The notes under the pieces are model-generated. The model searched no databases, was not told the origin of the DNA, and saw nothing but the letters and a program-made list of their open reading frames with translations. A program made the translations under genes and the position numbers. Below are positions 18,101 to 26,474 of a DNA stretch of 64,000 bases, piece after piece (within the stretch, counting starts at the first letter, position 1; each line of letters opens with the position of its first letter). The stretch spans positions 62,001 to 126,000 of the forward strand of contig JAJDEF010000030.1 in assembly GCA_029259945.1 (NCBI GenBank), read 5' to 3'. This DNA is from Planctomycetota bacterium (GTDB taxonomy: Bacteria > Planctomycetota > Planctomycetia > Pirellulales > Lacipirellulaceae).

Positions 18101-18235
18101 CCGCAGAGGACGCGGAGAGCGCTGAGGAGGACATTAGCTTCATCGAACCAAAAATATGCACTATTGGAGTTGGTGTGCTATATGGTGACCTCCGTCAAAC
18201 TTCTCTTCACTCGGCGCTCTCTGCGTCCTCTGCGG
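18101..18235. repeat. Inverted repeat in the permease-birA intergenic region
   Basis: Two 26-base arms, 18101-18126 and 18210-18235, match in inverted orientation at 24 of 26 positions, separated by 83 bases. They start CCGCAGAGGACGC and are purine-rich on one strand. The arms occupy most of the 318-base gap between the permease start (17945) and the birA stop (18264); the rest of that gap shows nothing recognisable. This type of GC-rich 'CCGCAGAGGACGC' element is common in intergenic DNA of planctomycetes and other environmental bacteria. The role is unknown. Confidence 0.85.
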
Positions 18236-18263
18236 TGAGAAAATGGAGGTGCATGCTGGGAAT

Positions 18264-19085
18264 TCATGGAGTGTCGAGAAGGGTTACCGAGCCCGAAAAG
18301 CAGCGATGGGTGCCGTTCTCGGTTTGCACTAGGAGAGCACCCGCCGAGTCGATTCCATCACAGACGCCAGACAATGGGCCCGTCGAGGTATCGATTTGAA
18401 CCTGCTTGCCGGCCAGCAGACATCGTTTTTTCCAGAGATCGAGTAGTTCGCTGTCACGTGTGCCAAGCCATGCAAACCGCTTGGCGATTTGGGTGAGAAT
18501 GGCAAGAAGCACTTCGACGAGTCGAAAATCCCGGTGGGCGAGGTCGCAAAGCGATGTGGCGGTTTTGGCGATTTCTGAGGGAGCGTTGGTGAGCGAATTG
18601 TTGACGTTCACACCGACGCCGAGAACGAACTTCGCTTGTTGAGTCGGCGGAGATTCGATCAACAAGCCACAGATTTTACGGCCGTCGGCATAGACATCGT
18701 TGGGCCACTTAAGGCGGACATCGGCGTCGGGGAGAAATCGCTCGAGGGCTTCGCCAATGGCAAGCCCGGCGGTGAGCGACATCTGCGGCCATTGGTTGGA
18801 GGGGAGCCGCTCCGCCTTCGACTCCATCAGCAACGAAAAAGTCAGGGCACCCTCGGCACCCCACCAGCGGTTGGTGCCACGACCACGGCCGGCAGTTTGA
18901 TTTTCGGTCAGCACCAGTAACGGCAATCGGTGCGATGAGGTTGAAGCAACCTGCAAGGCACGGTCATTGGTCGAGTCGAGCGCGGAGTGAAATTCTACCT
19001 GCTCAACAAAGGTCTCTTGTTGCAATCGACGTAAATCGACATCGGTAAAATTACTAGACTGATTTTCTCTCGAAGAATTTTCCAT
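18264..19085 (-). CDS. birA: Biotin--[acetyl-CoA-carboxylase] ligase
   Basis: A 273-residue monofunctional biotin protein ligase that attaches biotin to the carrier protein of acetyl-CoA carboxylase. The biotinyl-AMP loop GRGRGTNRWWGAEGALTFSL lies at about 67-86, followed by LKWPNDVYADGRKICGLLIE at about 123-142 containing the catalytic Lys. A C-terminal BPL domain ends the protein. No N-terminal helix-turn-helix is visible, so it should not act as the biotin-operon repressor. It lies 15 bp downstream of a ferredoxin-like gene and is probably co-transcribed with it. Confidence 0.9.
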   Translation of the reverse strand: MENSSRENQSSNFTDVDLRRLQQETFVEQVEFHSALDSTNDRALQVASTSSHRLPLLVLTENQTAGRGRGTNRWWGAEGALTFSLLMESKAERLPSNQWPQMSLTAGLAIGEALERFLPDADVRLKWPNDVYADGRKICGLLIESPPTQQAKFVLGVGVNVNNSLTNAPSEIAKTATSLCDLAHRDFRLVEVLLAILTQIAKRFAWLGTRDSELLDLWKKRCLLAGKQVQIDTSTGPLSGVCDGIDSAGALLVQTENGTHRCFSGSVTLLDTP

Positions 19086-19100
19086 GAGCGCGGCTGACTT

Positions 19101-20156
19101 TTAGAAGTCCAATTCGTCAAGCGAATCGATTAGCCGATCCAACTCGTCCTTCGGCGGTTCAACATTCTTTATCGTAGCGCGATGCTTGGGCATGCCAACT
19201 TCTTTGCCGACAGACTCTCGACCTGCAAGTAGAAGCTGTTCGTCTCGTTCTCGGGCAGCAACCTCTGCCGCCTTTTCGGCGCCTGGCGCGCCAGGATCGG
19301 GAGCACCAAACAGCAGCGACAAGTCGATTTTCATGCTACCGGCTATTGCTGGGCTGCCAGCAATGGTGGGGGTCTTGTGTTGCGGAAAAATGATCGCATT
19401 TTCTGGACACACGCGGCTACAAGCGGGGCATCCTAGCCGGCAGTTGTCAGGCTGCTCGACCAAGATAGTCTCTTGAGCGTCGATGCCGTAAACGCCGAAT
19501 AAACAAAAATCGATGCACTCCAGACAATTCGTACAACGGCTCATGTCGATCACCGGATACCAACGCCGTGTGGGATCTTCGTCGATGACGATTGGCCCTT
19601 GCAAAGCGGTTTCCGCAGAATCCGAGGCCAAATACCGCTCCATCTGCGCTGGCCTCGGCTTGCCGTTGATCCAGCCTGCCAGTTCTACGGTCGGGGTGGC
19701 AAGTTCCTCAGCAATGCGCTGGATTTCGTCGACATAGATCGAAGCGTCACTATACGCTCGCAAGTCGAGGCAATAGATTCGGCGAGACGGCAGATCGCGA
19801 TGATCGATAACCCGTTCTTGATTGTCTTGTTCAATGTCTTGGTTCTCTTCGCTTTCGTCACTCTCGCCCAACGAATTGAGAAGCGTGGTACCTTCTTGGC
19901 CACGAATCTGATTGCGATCCAAAATCCATCGGGCGGCACGCGGAAACAGCCAACTGCAAACAACCAAATCGCCGGAGATGCCCGACAAGCACAGCATTCC
20001 CGTACCATCCGACTTCAGGTCATAAAGGTTAGGAACGACCGTCACATCAAAGCCGTGCTTGCCCAGTAAACTGGCAACAACTTGCTCTTCTAGCTCCCGC
20101 TTTTTGGGGTTCTGGCTGCGGCTTTGAGAAACAACAACGGTAAGTCGGTGGGCCAT
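19101..20156 (-). CDS. 4Fe-4S dicluster ferredoxin-like protein
   Basis: A 351-residue cytoplasmic protein with two predicted 4Fe-4S clusters: C208/C211/C214/C218 (CTNCLECIDFC) and C239/C243/C246/C250 (CRLGCPACSRVC). The N-terminal 180 residues form an alpha/beta region with CSWLFPRAA near 67-75 and a highly acidic stretch (about 97-118). The C-terminal 90 residues are charged and partly coiled. The first-domain family is not recognised, so partner and pathway are unknown. It precedes birA by 15 bp. It could be an electron carrier for an unidentified reductase. Confidence 0.7.
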   Translation of the reverse strand: MAHRLTVVVSQSRSQNPKKRELEEQVVASLLGKHGFDVTVVPNLYDLKSDGTGMLCLSGISGDLVVCSWLFPRAARWILDRNQIRGQEGTTLLNSLGESDESEENQDIEQDNQERVIDHRDLPSRRIYCLDLRAYSDASIYVDEIQRIAEELATPTVELAGWINGKPRPAQMERYLASDSAETALQGPIVIDEDPTRRWYPVIDMSRCTNCLECIDFCLFGVYGIDAQETILVEQPDNCRLGCPACSRVCPENAIIFPQHKTPTIAGSPAIAGSMKIDLSLLFGAPDPGAPGAEKAAEVAARERDEQLLLAGRESVGKEVGMPKHRATIKNVEPPKDELDRLIDSLDELDF

Positions 20157-20426
20157 GGTAAGCGACGTTAAAAGGATCGTAGATCACAGCGACAGCGGTA
20201 AACGGCAGAACATCGGCTTCGTCTTGCCGGCGCCTGCATTATCGTACCAAATCTTGAACCTCAGCGTCGAAAGTAGGACGAAGTCAATCTGGCCCGGATT
20301 GCAATTGGCCGATAGCACCCCGATTTCGTTCGGCTCACGTTGCCAGCCTGGGAGTTTTGCAAGTACAATGAGGCTGTCAGCAACATTCTCCAGGCAACCA
20401 CACTTCTTTGGCGGACGGCGGCAACC

Positions 20427-22085
20427 ATGCGAATCCGTGCGATTCCGCAAATCTATCGCAATATGAACCGCTGGGGCGAGATCCTCTCGATCCTCAGTAA
20501 ATATGGCTTGGCCGACTGGCTTAGCCGTTTCGAGTTTGGCCTCGCCAAATCGCTTTTCAAGAATCGCAATGGACAGGTTCTCGCTGAAGAAAATCGAGAA
20601 ACACGGATTCGGCTCGCCCTCGAAGAACTAGGCCCAACCTTCATTAAGTTGGGGCAAATCATGAGTACCCGGCCCGACGTGGTCGGAGGCGATCTTGCCA
20701 CCGAACTTGAAAAGCTACAGGCGAATGTCCCGGCCGATGATTTTGATTTGGTCGAAGAGGTTATTCAAGAAGAGTTGGGGCATTCGGTTGACGAGGTCTT
20801 TGAAGAATTCTCTAGGAAGCCGGTAGCCTCGGCCTCGATTGGCCAAGTCCATCGGGCGCGTCTGAAAACGGGCGAAGAAGTTGCGGTTAAAGTTCAGCAT
20901 CATCTGATCCAAGACCAAGTGCGCGTGGATCTCGATATTTTGACTGGCCTAGCACAGCTCGCCGAGCGCCTACCCGAGCTACGGCCCTATCAGCCCCAAA
21001 CCACCGTTGCCGAATTTCAACGGGTCTTGCGACGCGAACTAGATTTTACCCGCGAACGACGTCACCTCGAACAGTTTGCGCTCGCCTTCGAAGAGAGTGA
21101 CCAAATCAAAGTTCCTCGCGCCTATCCAGAGTTTTCCGCCACACGTGTACTCGTGATGGAATGGCTCGAAGGGACTCCATTTTCCAACCTTAGCAGCATC
21201 GACCCTCTAGAGATTGATCTTCGTGCCATTGCCCAACATGGCGCTGAGATTTATCTCGAGATGATTTTTCGTCACGGTCTTTACCACGCCGACCCCCATC
21301 CGGGGAATCTGCTGCTGATGGACGATGGGACGATTGGCCTACTCGATTTTGGCATGGTTGCCCGCCTCGACGAGTCGCTTCGAGAAGACATCGAAGATCT
21401 GTTGCTGGCAATCATCGAGCAGGACGCCCACCGGCTCGTTTCGGTGGTGATACGTGTGGGAGCCGTTCCCACGGGGCTGGATGAAACCGGGTTGGCGCTG
21501 GACCTCTCTGATTTTGTCGCGCACTATGCCTATCAGTCGGTCGAGCAATTTGAGTTGGCGGCAGCGCTGACCGAAATGTTCGACATCATACGGCGGTATG
21601 AGATCGTGTTACCTTCGTCGATGGCACTACTGCTGAAAGTGTTGGTGATGCTTGAAGGAACTGCTCAAAAGCTAGAGCCCTGTTTCAGCTTGATGGAGGT
21701 GCTCAAGCCGTATCAAAGCAAGATCGTCGCCCAGCGTCTGGCCCCGTCGCGTCAATTTCGTAAGGCGCGACGGCTTGCTTACGAAATGCAGCAGCTTGCC
21801 GAGGTGGTTCCGCGTCGACTGCGCGATATTCTCCAGCAGGTGCAGAGCGGTCGCTTCGACGTCCACTTAGATCACCGCGGTTTGGAGCCCTCGGTCAACC
21901 GCCTTGTGTTGGGTATGCTCACCAGTTCGCTCTTCATCGGGTCGGTGCTGCTCGTGACCAACCAAGTCTGGCCTTTCCGTGGAGTCTCGATCCCCGGAAC
22001 TTTAGGAGGGGCCTTGAGCGTGGCACTGGGCTTACGGCTGCTTCGAGCGATCAGCAAGTCGGGGCATCTTGACCGACGTCAGTAA
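20427..22085 (+). CDS. ABC1/UbiB family atypical protein kinase-like protein
   Basis: A 552-residue ABC1 (ADCK/UbiB) family member. Visible landmarks are LGPTFIKLGQIMSTRPDVV (the KxGQ motif region) near 72-90, PVASASIGQVHRARL (Ala-rich loop), AVKVQ (ATP Lys), YHADPHPGNLLL (catalytic-loop analogue) and LLDFGMV (DFG analogue). Two C-terminal hydrophobic segments (about 485-540) suggest membrane association. Bacterial UbiB supports ubiquinone synthesis; the role here is uncertain because no ubi genes are adjacent. I chose ATG 20427; the frame extends to a TTG at 20340 without conserved sequence. Its 3' end overlaps the reverse small gene by 35 bp. Confidence 0.88.
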   Translation: MRIRAIPQIYRNMNRWGEILSILSKYGLADWLSRFEFGLAKSLFKNRNGQVLAEENRETRIRLALEELGPTFIKLGQIMSTRPDVVGGDLATELEKLQANVPADDFDLVEEVIQEELGHSVDEVFEEFSRKPVASASIGQVHRARLKTGEEVAVKVQHHLIQDQVRVDLDILTGLAQLAERLPELRPYQPQTTVAEFQRVLRRELDFTRERRHLEQFALAFEESDQIKVPRAYPEFSATRVLVMEWLEGTPFSNLSSIDPLEIDLRAIAQHGAEIYLEMIFRHGLYHADPHPGNLLLMDDGTIGLLDFGMVARLDESLREDIEDLLLAIIEQDAHRLVSVVIRVGAVPTGLDETGLALDLSDFVAHYAYQSVEQFELAAALTEMFDIIRRYEIVLPSSMALLLKVLVMLEGTAQKLEPCFSLMEVLKPYQSKIVAQRLAPSRQFRKARRLAYEMQQLAEVVPRRLRDILQQVQSGRFDVHLDHRGLEPSVNRLVLGMLTSSLFIGSVLLVTNQVWPFRGVSIPGTLGGALSVALGLRLLRAISKSGHLDRRQ

Positions 22086-22257
22086 TTCCTAGGGTCGGCA
22101 ATTGAACCGCTGTGGGGGCTGACGGTTCGCCCTCTGGTTTGACGAAGCTATTCAATGCCTGCTCCAAACGCTCGTTCAATGCGTCCAGCTCGTCGATCAG
22201 CTGTTCATGGCGTTGCTCAAGGCGCTGAATCGCTTTCTCGGGGGCTATCTCGCTCAT
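22051..22257 (-). CDS. Small coiled-coil protein, unknown function
   Basis: A 68-residue protein beginning MSEIAPEKAIQRLEQRHEQL with a regular heptad pattern to about residue 40 (LIDELDALNERLEQALNSF), then a Pro/Glu-rich tail. The ATG at 22257 fits the coiled-coil start; upstream codons look unconserved. It overlaps the 3' end of the ABC1 gene by 35 bp, tail to tail. It may be a small hypothetical protein; supported only by its coherent coiled-coil composition. Confidence 0.5.
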   Translation of the reverse strand: MSEIAPEKAIQRLEQRHEQLIDELDALNERLEQALNSFVKPEGEPSAPTAVQLPTLGITDVGQDAPTC

Positions 22258-22458
22258 AGACGCGGGGCTCGTAGAGGGGCTGAATCTTTGCCTAAAAAGG
22301 GCAACACCAGTCACATCGGCCCATTTCTAGTCCCAGATCGAGCCTTGCAGCCCCGCAATGGCTTCGGTCGAAATACCAAACAGCCGATCGTAACGGCTGT
22401 AGTGGTCGCAGTAGCAAATATTCTGCGGGAGGCGTTTCCCGCAATTCCTAGCTTTTTT

Positions 22459-22642
22459 GGCCGAAGGCCATTTTCACCGTAGCCTGGGGCAACGCCCCAG
22501 GTCTGATTGTGTGCCATGATTTTCGGCTGAAAGCCGTATTTACTCGTGCTTAAGGTGAATATGACCTTCGGTCAAAAAAATGGATCTGCCTCTCGATTCC
22601 TGGGGCGATGCCCCAGGCTACGGTGAAGTGAGGCCTTCGGCC
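22459..22642. repeat. Composite inverted repeat upstream of rpsU
   Basis: Two arms of 43-44 bases (22459-22501 and 22599-22642) are near-perfect reverse complements, separated by about 97 bases. Each arm itself holds two small palindromes: GGCCGAAGGCC and an 8 bp stem CCTGGGGC/GCCCCAGG. The unit has the look of a REP-like element. It lies within the 514-base gap 22258-22771 between the small coiled-coil gene and rpsU; the remainder of the gap contains related short segments (CGGCTGAAAGCCG, GACCTTCGGTC) but no gene. Confidence 0.88.
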
Positions 22643-22771
22643 AAACGAACGCACTACCCAAATATTCGCGGGGTGGACGGCCTGTAGAGTCGATGTTATC
22701 CTATGTGCTTCGCGGACAATGGGTTACGTAGCCTGTTGGGTAGGATTAGCAGATTATTCGGGAGTTTTGAG

Positions 22772-22966
22772 TTGGTTAAGTTAACACTTCGTGACCGAGA
22801 GACCGCCCAAGAGGCCGTACGTCGATTTCGCAAGCTCGTCGAGCGTAGCGGCATCAAGAAAGAAATCCGAATCCGCGAGTTCTACGAAAAACCGAGCGAA
22901 ACCAAGCGCCGTGCCCGCCTGCGAGCCGCCCGTCGCTCTCGCCGCGACCGGTTGATCGGTCGCTAA
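22772..22966 (+). CDS. rpsU: Small ribosomal subunit protein bS21
   Basis: A 64-residue basic protein with the S21 pattern [44 protein letters not shown] and an Arg-rich tail. The start is taken as TTG at 22772, preceded by GGGAG about 8 bases upstream; it yields MVKLTLRD, the family N-terminus. Frames starting at the upstream ATG (22703) add 23 unconserved residues. A bidirectional terminator follows at 23029-23054. The TTG start for a ribosomal protein is unusual and may limit initiation. Confidence 0.9.
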   Translation: MVKLTLRDRETAQEAVRRFRKLVERSGIKKEIRIREFYEKPSETKRRARLRAARRSRRDRLIGR

Positions 22967-23028
22967 TTCGACACAGTTCGCTGTGTTGAAGTGCTGTCGT
23001 AGAAGATTTTCAAGAAGCCAATAAAAAA

Positions 23029-23054
23029 GGCCAACCCTGTTTCCAAGGTTGGTC
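23029..23054. terminator. Bidirectional Rho-independent terminator
   Basis: A stem GGCCAACC/GGTTGGTC with a 10-base loop is flanked by AAAAAA (23023-23028) on one side and a T-rich tract (TTTATTTTTT) on the other. It sits between the ends of rpsU (forward) and the convergent outer-membrane protein gene (reverse), so it can serve both. Confidence 0.75.
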
Positions 23055-23090
23055 TTTATTTTTTGCATTCACACTTTGGCTAGATTCGCT

Positions 23091-24359
23091 CTAGAAGGCA
23101 AACTCCGTCCGAACAAAGTAGCCATCAAATCCAAGGATGTTGGCATCGTCGAATGTGGGGGTTTGGCCATTGAGTACATCAAAGGTGTCCCGCATTCCCA
23201 AATCGTGCCAGGCAGAGAACAAGTAGCCGGCAGCCACTGTCAGGCGATCGGTGACAAAGAAAGTACCTCCTGCCTCGATATCCAGAACCGGGATGATTTG
23301 ATTACTGCTGAACCGGGTTGTACGGTTCACGCTTGGTGGAACGCCGGCAGGGTTGGTGCCCTCGATAGCCTCGATGTTCACTGTTCCAAGTAACAGCGAG
23401 ATATCCCCTTTTGCGAACACTGCAAAACGTTGTTGGCGACCAATGTATCGCGTTCCCTCCAGGCCAGTGCGAATACCTCCACCCTCAAAATCCATGGTAG
23501 TAGTCCTAAAGTCACCCGTAGTCAGGGTGTTCGTAACATTACGGTCCCAATTGACTTCAGCAAAGCGAATGCCTGCGTACCACTTGATGTCCCAGGCAGG
23601 GCACCAACCGCAGCAACTATCACAGCAGTTGTCATCACAACCGCAGCCGCTACTGGCAGGCGAACCGAGGGGAATCGTCTTTGCAAAACCGAGGTCATAC
23701 GATTTAGCATCGACGTTTGAGTTAACAAAGACTTGGCCCCCTAACTGTGTCACAGCCGCTTCACCGGGGTGAATAATTTCGACCACGTTGTCACCAGGGT
23801 TCACCCCCGGATTGGCCTGTGGGCTGGCAGCAGTCCCACTGATATTGTCGAAGTTAGTAAAAGCAAATCGGACCTCTCCGCCACACTCGCAGAGGCGGTA
23901 GCCACCAAAAATCCGGTAGCTCGACTCATAGTCGTACTCAAGTTCGTGAAAAGTATGGGTCGGTTGTAAGAGAACACCATTGACGGCGGTCCTAGTGCCT
24001 GTGGTAACGACAAAGGCAGTTGACTCGCTGAAGGTCGAACGGACATTGAGATAATCCGCTCCGATAAAGAATTGGCCAGGTCGACTGAGAATGCCGCCCC
24101 CTCCACCAAGGCATCCACCACTACAGGATCCTCCATCACAATCGCAGCTGGCTAGATCACAGCTACCACCACCGGAATCATACTCGAACTCCGAATCATA
24201 CCCCGTGTCATAGCTGTTGTACTCAGCGAATGACGCCGCCGCCATTTCGGCGGCATAGTTGGCCGTACGGTAGTCACCCTGCTGTGCCTGCACAGAGAGT
24301 GTTTGAACTGTGCCTATGCATGCAATGAGCGCAGTTGCCCATCTCAATTGAGCTTTCAT
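23091..24359 (-). CDS. Lpg1974-family pore-forming outer-membrane protein (Cys-rich)
   Basis: A 422-residue secreted protein with a signal peptide (hydrophobic 8-25, VQAQ cleavage). The N-terminal mature part is Gly/Cys/Ser rich (CDGGSCSGGCLGGGGG). From about residue 95 it alternates short beta strands: FIGADYLNVRSTFSES, ESSYRIFGGYRLCECGGEVRFAF, WDIKWYAGIRFAEVNWDRN, and a final YFVRTEFAF, a classic terminal aromatic beta-signal. The family, named after Legionella Lpg1974, is expanded in planctomycetes. A second Cys cluster (about 240-258: CGCDDNCCDSCCGWC) may cross-link at the surface. Confidence 0.78.
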   Translation of the reverse strand: MKAQLRWATALIACIGTVQTLSVQAQQGDYRTANYAAEMAAASFAEYNSYDTGYDSEFEYDSGGGSCDLASCDCDGGSCSGGCLGGGGGILSRPGQFFIGADYLNVRSTFSESTAFVVTTGTRTAVNGVLLQPTHTFHELEYDYESSYRIFGGYRLCECGGEVRFAFTNFDNISGTAASPQANPGVNPGDNVVEIIHPGEAAVTQLGGQVFVNSNVDAKSYDLGFAKTIPLGSPASSGCGCDDNCCDSCCGWCPAWDIKWYAGIRFAEVNWDRNVTNTLTTGDFRTTTMDFEGGGIRTGLEGTRYIGRQQRFAVFAKGDISLLLGTVNIEAIEGTNPAGVPPSVNRTTRFSSNQIIPVLDIEAGGTFFVTDRLTVAAGYLFSAWHDLGMRDTFDVLNGQTPTFDDANILGFDGYFVRTEFAF

Positions 24360-24766
24360 TGTTTAATTCCCCCCTCAAGGAACTGCTAAAGCAATTGGCA
24401 ATTCTGCAGACAACGTGCCTGCATGACGGGTGCGTTCGGGAATGACGGAAAAGGATACCGGAGACTCCGAACAGCCAAAATGCTTTGCTAGAGGGAAAAC
24501 TCGGCAATCTGATGGCCGGCACTTTCGTTAAATCCAGAAAAAACCGTAGAATTGGAATATGCTGCAAGAGTTTCCTAGACGCAACAGTTTGCCACACGTC
24601 AATTTTGCAAGCAGTGCCCAGAAAGGGCGAGATATTCAGGTGCTTTGTTGCAACGAAAAAAATAGGGCTCACTGCATCAGCCGTTTTGGCGCTAACCATG
24701 GTTGCTTGGAAAAAATCGTGGTTAGCGCCAAGACGGCTAATTCAAAAACTAAGCGGTGACGCGATA
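24360..24766. other. Intergenic region with strong inverted repeat
   Basis: These 407 bases separate two reverse genes and serve as the leader of the outer-membrane protein gene. Besides the inverted repeat at 24679-24738 I see no supported gene; frames on the forward strand (for example 24485-24922) run into the antisense of the PEP-CTERM gene and are not protein-like. Confidence 0.5.
24679..24738 (-). terminator. Hairpin / probable terminator after the PEP-CTERM gene
   Basis: Two 22-base arms (24679-24700 and 24717-24738) match in inverted orientation at 20 of 22 positions with a 16-base loop. The hairpin lies 28 bases beyond the stop codon of the reverse PEP-CTERM gene. A T7 tract occurs on the reverse strand some 12-20 bases further on (24657-24665). 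The stem is strong, but the U-tract is not immediately adjacent, so it could also be an mRNA 3'-stabilising structure. Confidence 0.6.
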
Positions 24767-25714
24767 CTAGCCCCTGGTGCAACCAACGATGCGACGTCGA
24801 CGCATAACCAAGAATCCCAAGCCACTACCCAACAAAAAGAGGCTGGCGGGTTCTGGAATAGTATTTCCAATTGTTTGTGGGTTATCAGGATTGAACGTTG
24901 CCACCGAAGACATGAAATGTAAAGTGCCAGGGTTGAGGCCATCTGTTAATTGCCCCATCAGGGCCGTATTAAAGGCACCAATATTACCTATTTGTCCTAG
25001 CGATTTGTCGTCAGTAACCGTTTCTCCCGTAACAGGGTTTTCGTAGAGCACTTTGATTCGAGAGTTTTCGTCTAAGAAATTTTCTAGTTGTATTCCCAGC
25101 GAAGAGTAGACGGTAAACGTTGTTGCGCGTCCTGGTAGGATACCGCCATTCCCAAACGATAACGCTAGACGTTTGCCATTGTCAAAGATATTCGCACTCA
25201 TCGAAACTTGGTCGGGGTCTACATATTCTCTTGTCAGATTCGGTAGGTTTGGAAAGAAGTAGTATTCTCCACTAGCAAAGCTTTCTTGGAAAAACTCGTC
25301 ATCGTCAAATGGCATAAACTCTCCTGAGGAGTTGGATAATAGAATTTCTAAACCCACAATATTCGAGTTGGAGCCGGGCTCGTTGGCTAAAAATACTCCG
25401 GGAAATTCCCTATCCATCACTACATTGGAGGCAGGTCTCCACATGGCCGCCCTTACTAAGTCATCTCCCAGGATGAGTTCAAGAGAATCTTCGAGAGACT
25501 TCTTAAGATCGGTCCCAACAGGGGCCTCTTTGCCTGCGGCGTCCAGATTTTTTCTATTCGCAATGCCATTTAGATAGATAAGATTTTGATCAAAATCAAA
25601 TTGATAACTTCCCGTAATTGCAGCTTCTGCTTGGGTGCATAAGCAAAGTGGCAGAGTAAGTGCCGCTGTAAGAAACACTGCAACGGATAGCCGAATAGGA
25701 AGTAAATTTCTCAT
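24767..25714 (-). CDS. PEP-CTERM sorting domain-containing secreted protein
   Basis: A 315-residue exported protein. The N-terminal signal peptide has a basic start and a hydrophobic core (about 5-30). The C-terminus carries a PEP-CTERM signal: NTIPEPASLF near residue 284, a hydrophobic helix LLGSGLGFLVM and the MRRRR basic cluster, followed by a short tail. Such proteins are recognised by an exosortase and processed at the envelope. The body (about 30-280) is Asp/Asn rich with no recognised enzymatic domain. No exosortase gene is in the window. Its leader is long and contains a perfect 12 bp stem hairpin at 25759-25785. Confidence 0.85.
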   Translation of the reverse strand: MRNLLPIRLSVAVFLTAALTLPLCLCTQAEAAITGSYQFDFDQNLIYLNGIANRKNLDAAGKEAPVGTDLKKSLEDSLELILGDDLVRAAMWRPASNVVMDREFPGVFLANEPGSNSNIVGLEILLSNSSGEFMPFDDDEFFQESFASGEYYFFPNLPNLTREYVDPDQVSMSANIFDNGKRLALSFGNGGILPGRATTFTVYSSLGIQLENFLDENSRIKVLYENPVTGETVTDDKSLGQIGNIGAFNTALMGQLTDGLNPGTLHFMSSVATFNPDNPQTIGNTIPEPASLFLLGSGLGFLVMRRRRIVGCTRG

Positions 25715-25758
25715 AATAAATTCCCGAGTCTTTTCGCCTCTTCATCTCGCGCCTTCCT

Positions 25759-25785
25759 TGGCTTTCGTGTGCGACACGAAAGCCA
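25759..25785 (-). promoter_or_regulatory. Perfect 12-bp stem hairpin in the PEP-CTERM gene leader
   Basis: TGGCTTTCGTGT (25759-25770) and ACACGAAAGCCA (25774-25785) are exact reverse complements separated by GCG. It sits 45-71 bases before the start codon on the transcribed strand. No U-tract follows, so it is more likely a leader structure or protein-binding palindrome than a terminator. Confidence 0.55.
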
Positions 25786-26474
25786 GCGTTGAGATGCGCA
25801 GCAACTGTGGGTTGCGGCGACCGATTTGCGAAACTTGATAACTCTCCTGGTATAGGACAGGGAGTCGACTTCGACAGAGATGAGACCTTTTCGGCCGGTG
25901 ACGATTTGCATTAATCAAATCGCGGCGAATTAGGTCTCCTTCGATCGGCTGGCCGCTGAGGACGTGCGCATCTGCGCAAGACTTCTTCGAGGTTTCCACC
26001 AGTGTTCAGTCACTGGTGGCGCGTCGAACTGGCCGTCTGTCCGTGTACGCGAGAGAAAGCGGGATTTTTCGAACTACTACGCAGCTTGCGTAACGCAGTC
26101 GAGTCGCTTTCTGGTTAGCGGCAGGAGAATTCGTTTGGTGCATTGCCTAGAACTGGCGCAGCAAACTCGGTGTTTATGTGACCACTGGAAACAAACCGAC
26201 CAAGATAACGAGCCCCAATTTTGGGCCGGAGGTCAGTTTGCTAGATGGTATTGCGAACCCGAGCGACCAAAGTCACCTGCTTGGACAACGACGGAGTCAA
26301 TCCGACTCGTCGCCGATCGAAGTCTCATGAGGTCCACTACCAATCGTGTGAAGAAATAGATGAAAAACATTAACGATTACGCAGGCTCTCCCTGCTGTAG
26401 CCGATTCTATTCGCTAAATACACTGCTGTCAAACAAAAAAACGGGAAATATGGGAATTTGGCGTCTTGGCGCAT

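Noticed and set aside
25964-26359. 131-codon forward frame in the 1-kb gap
   Set aside because: No recognisable domain, biased Trp/Arg/Cys content and no Shine-Dalgarno; noise in a GC-moderate region.
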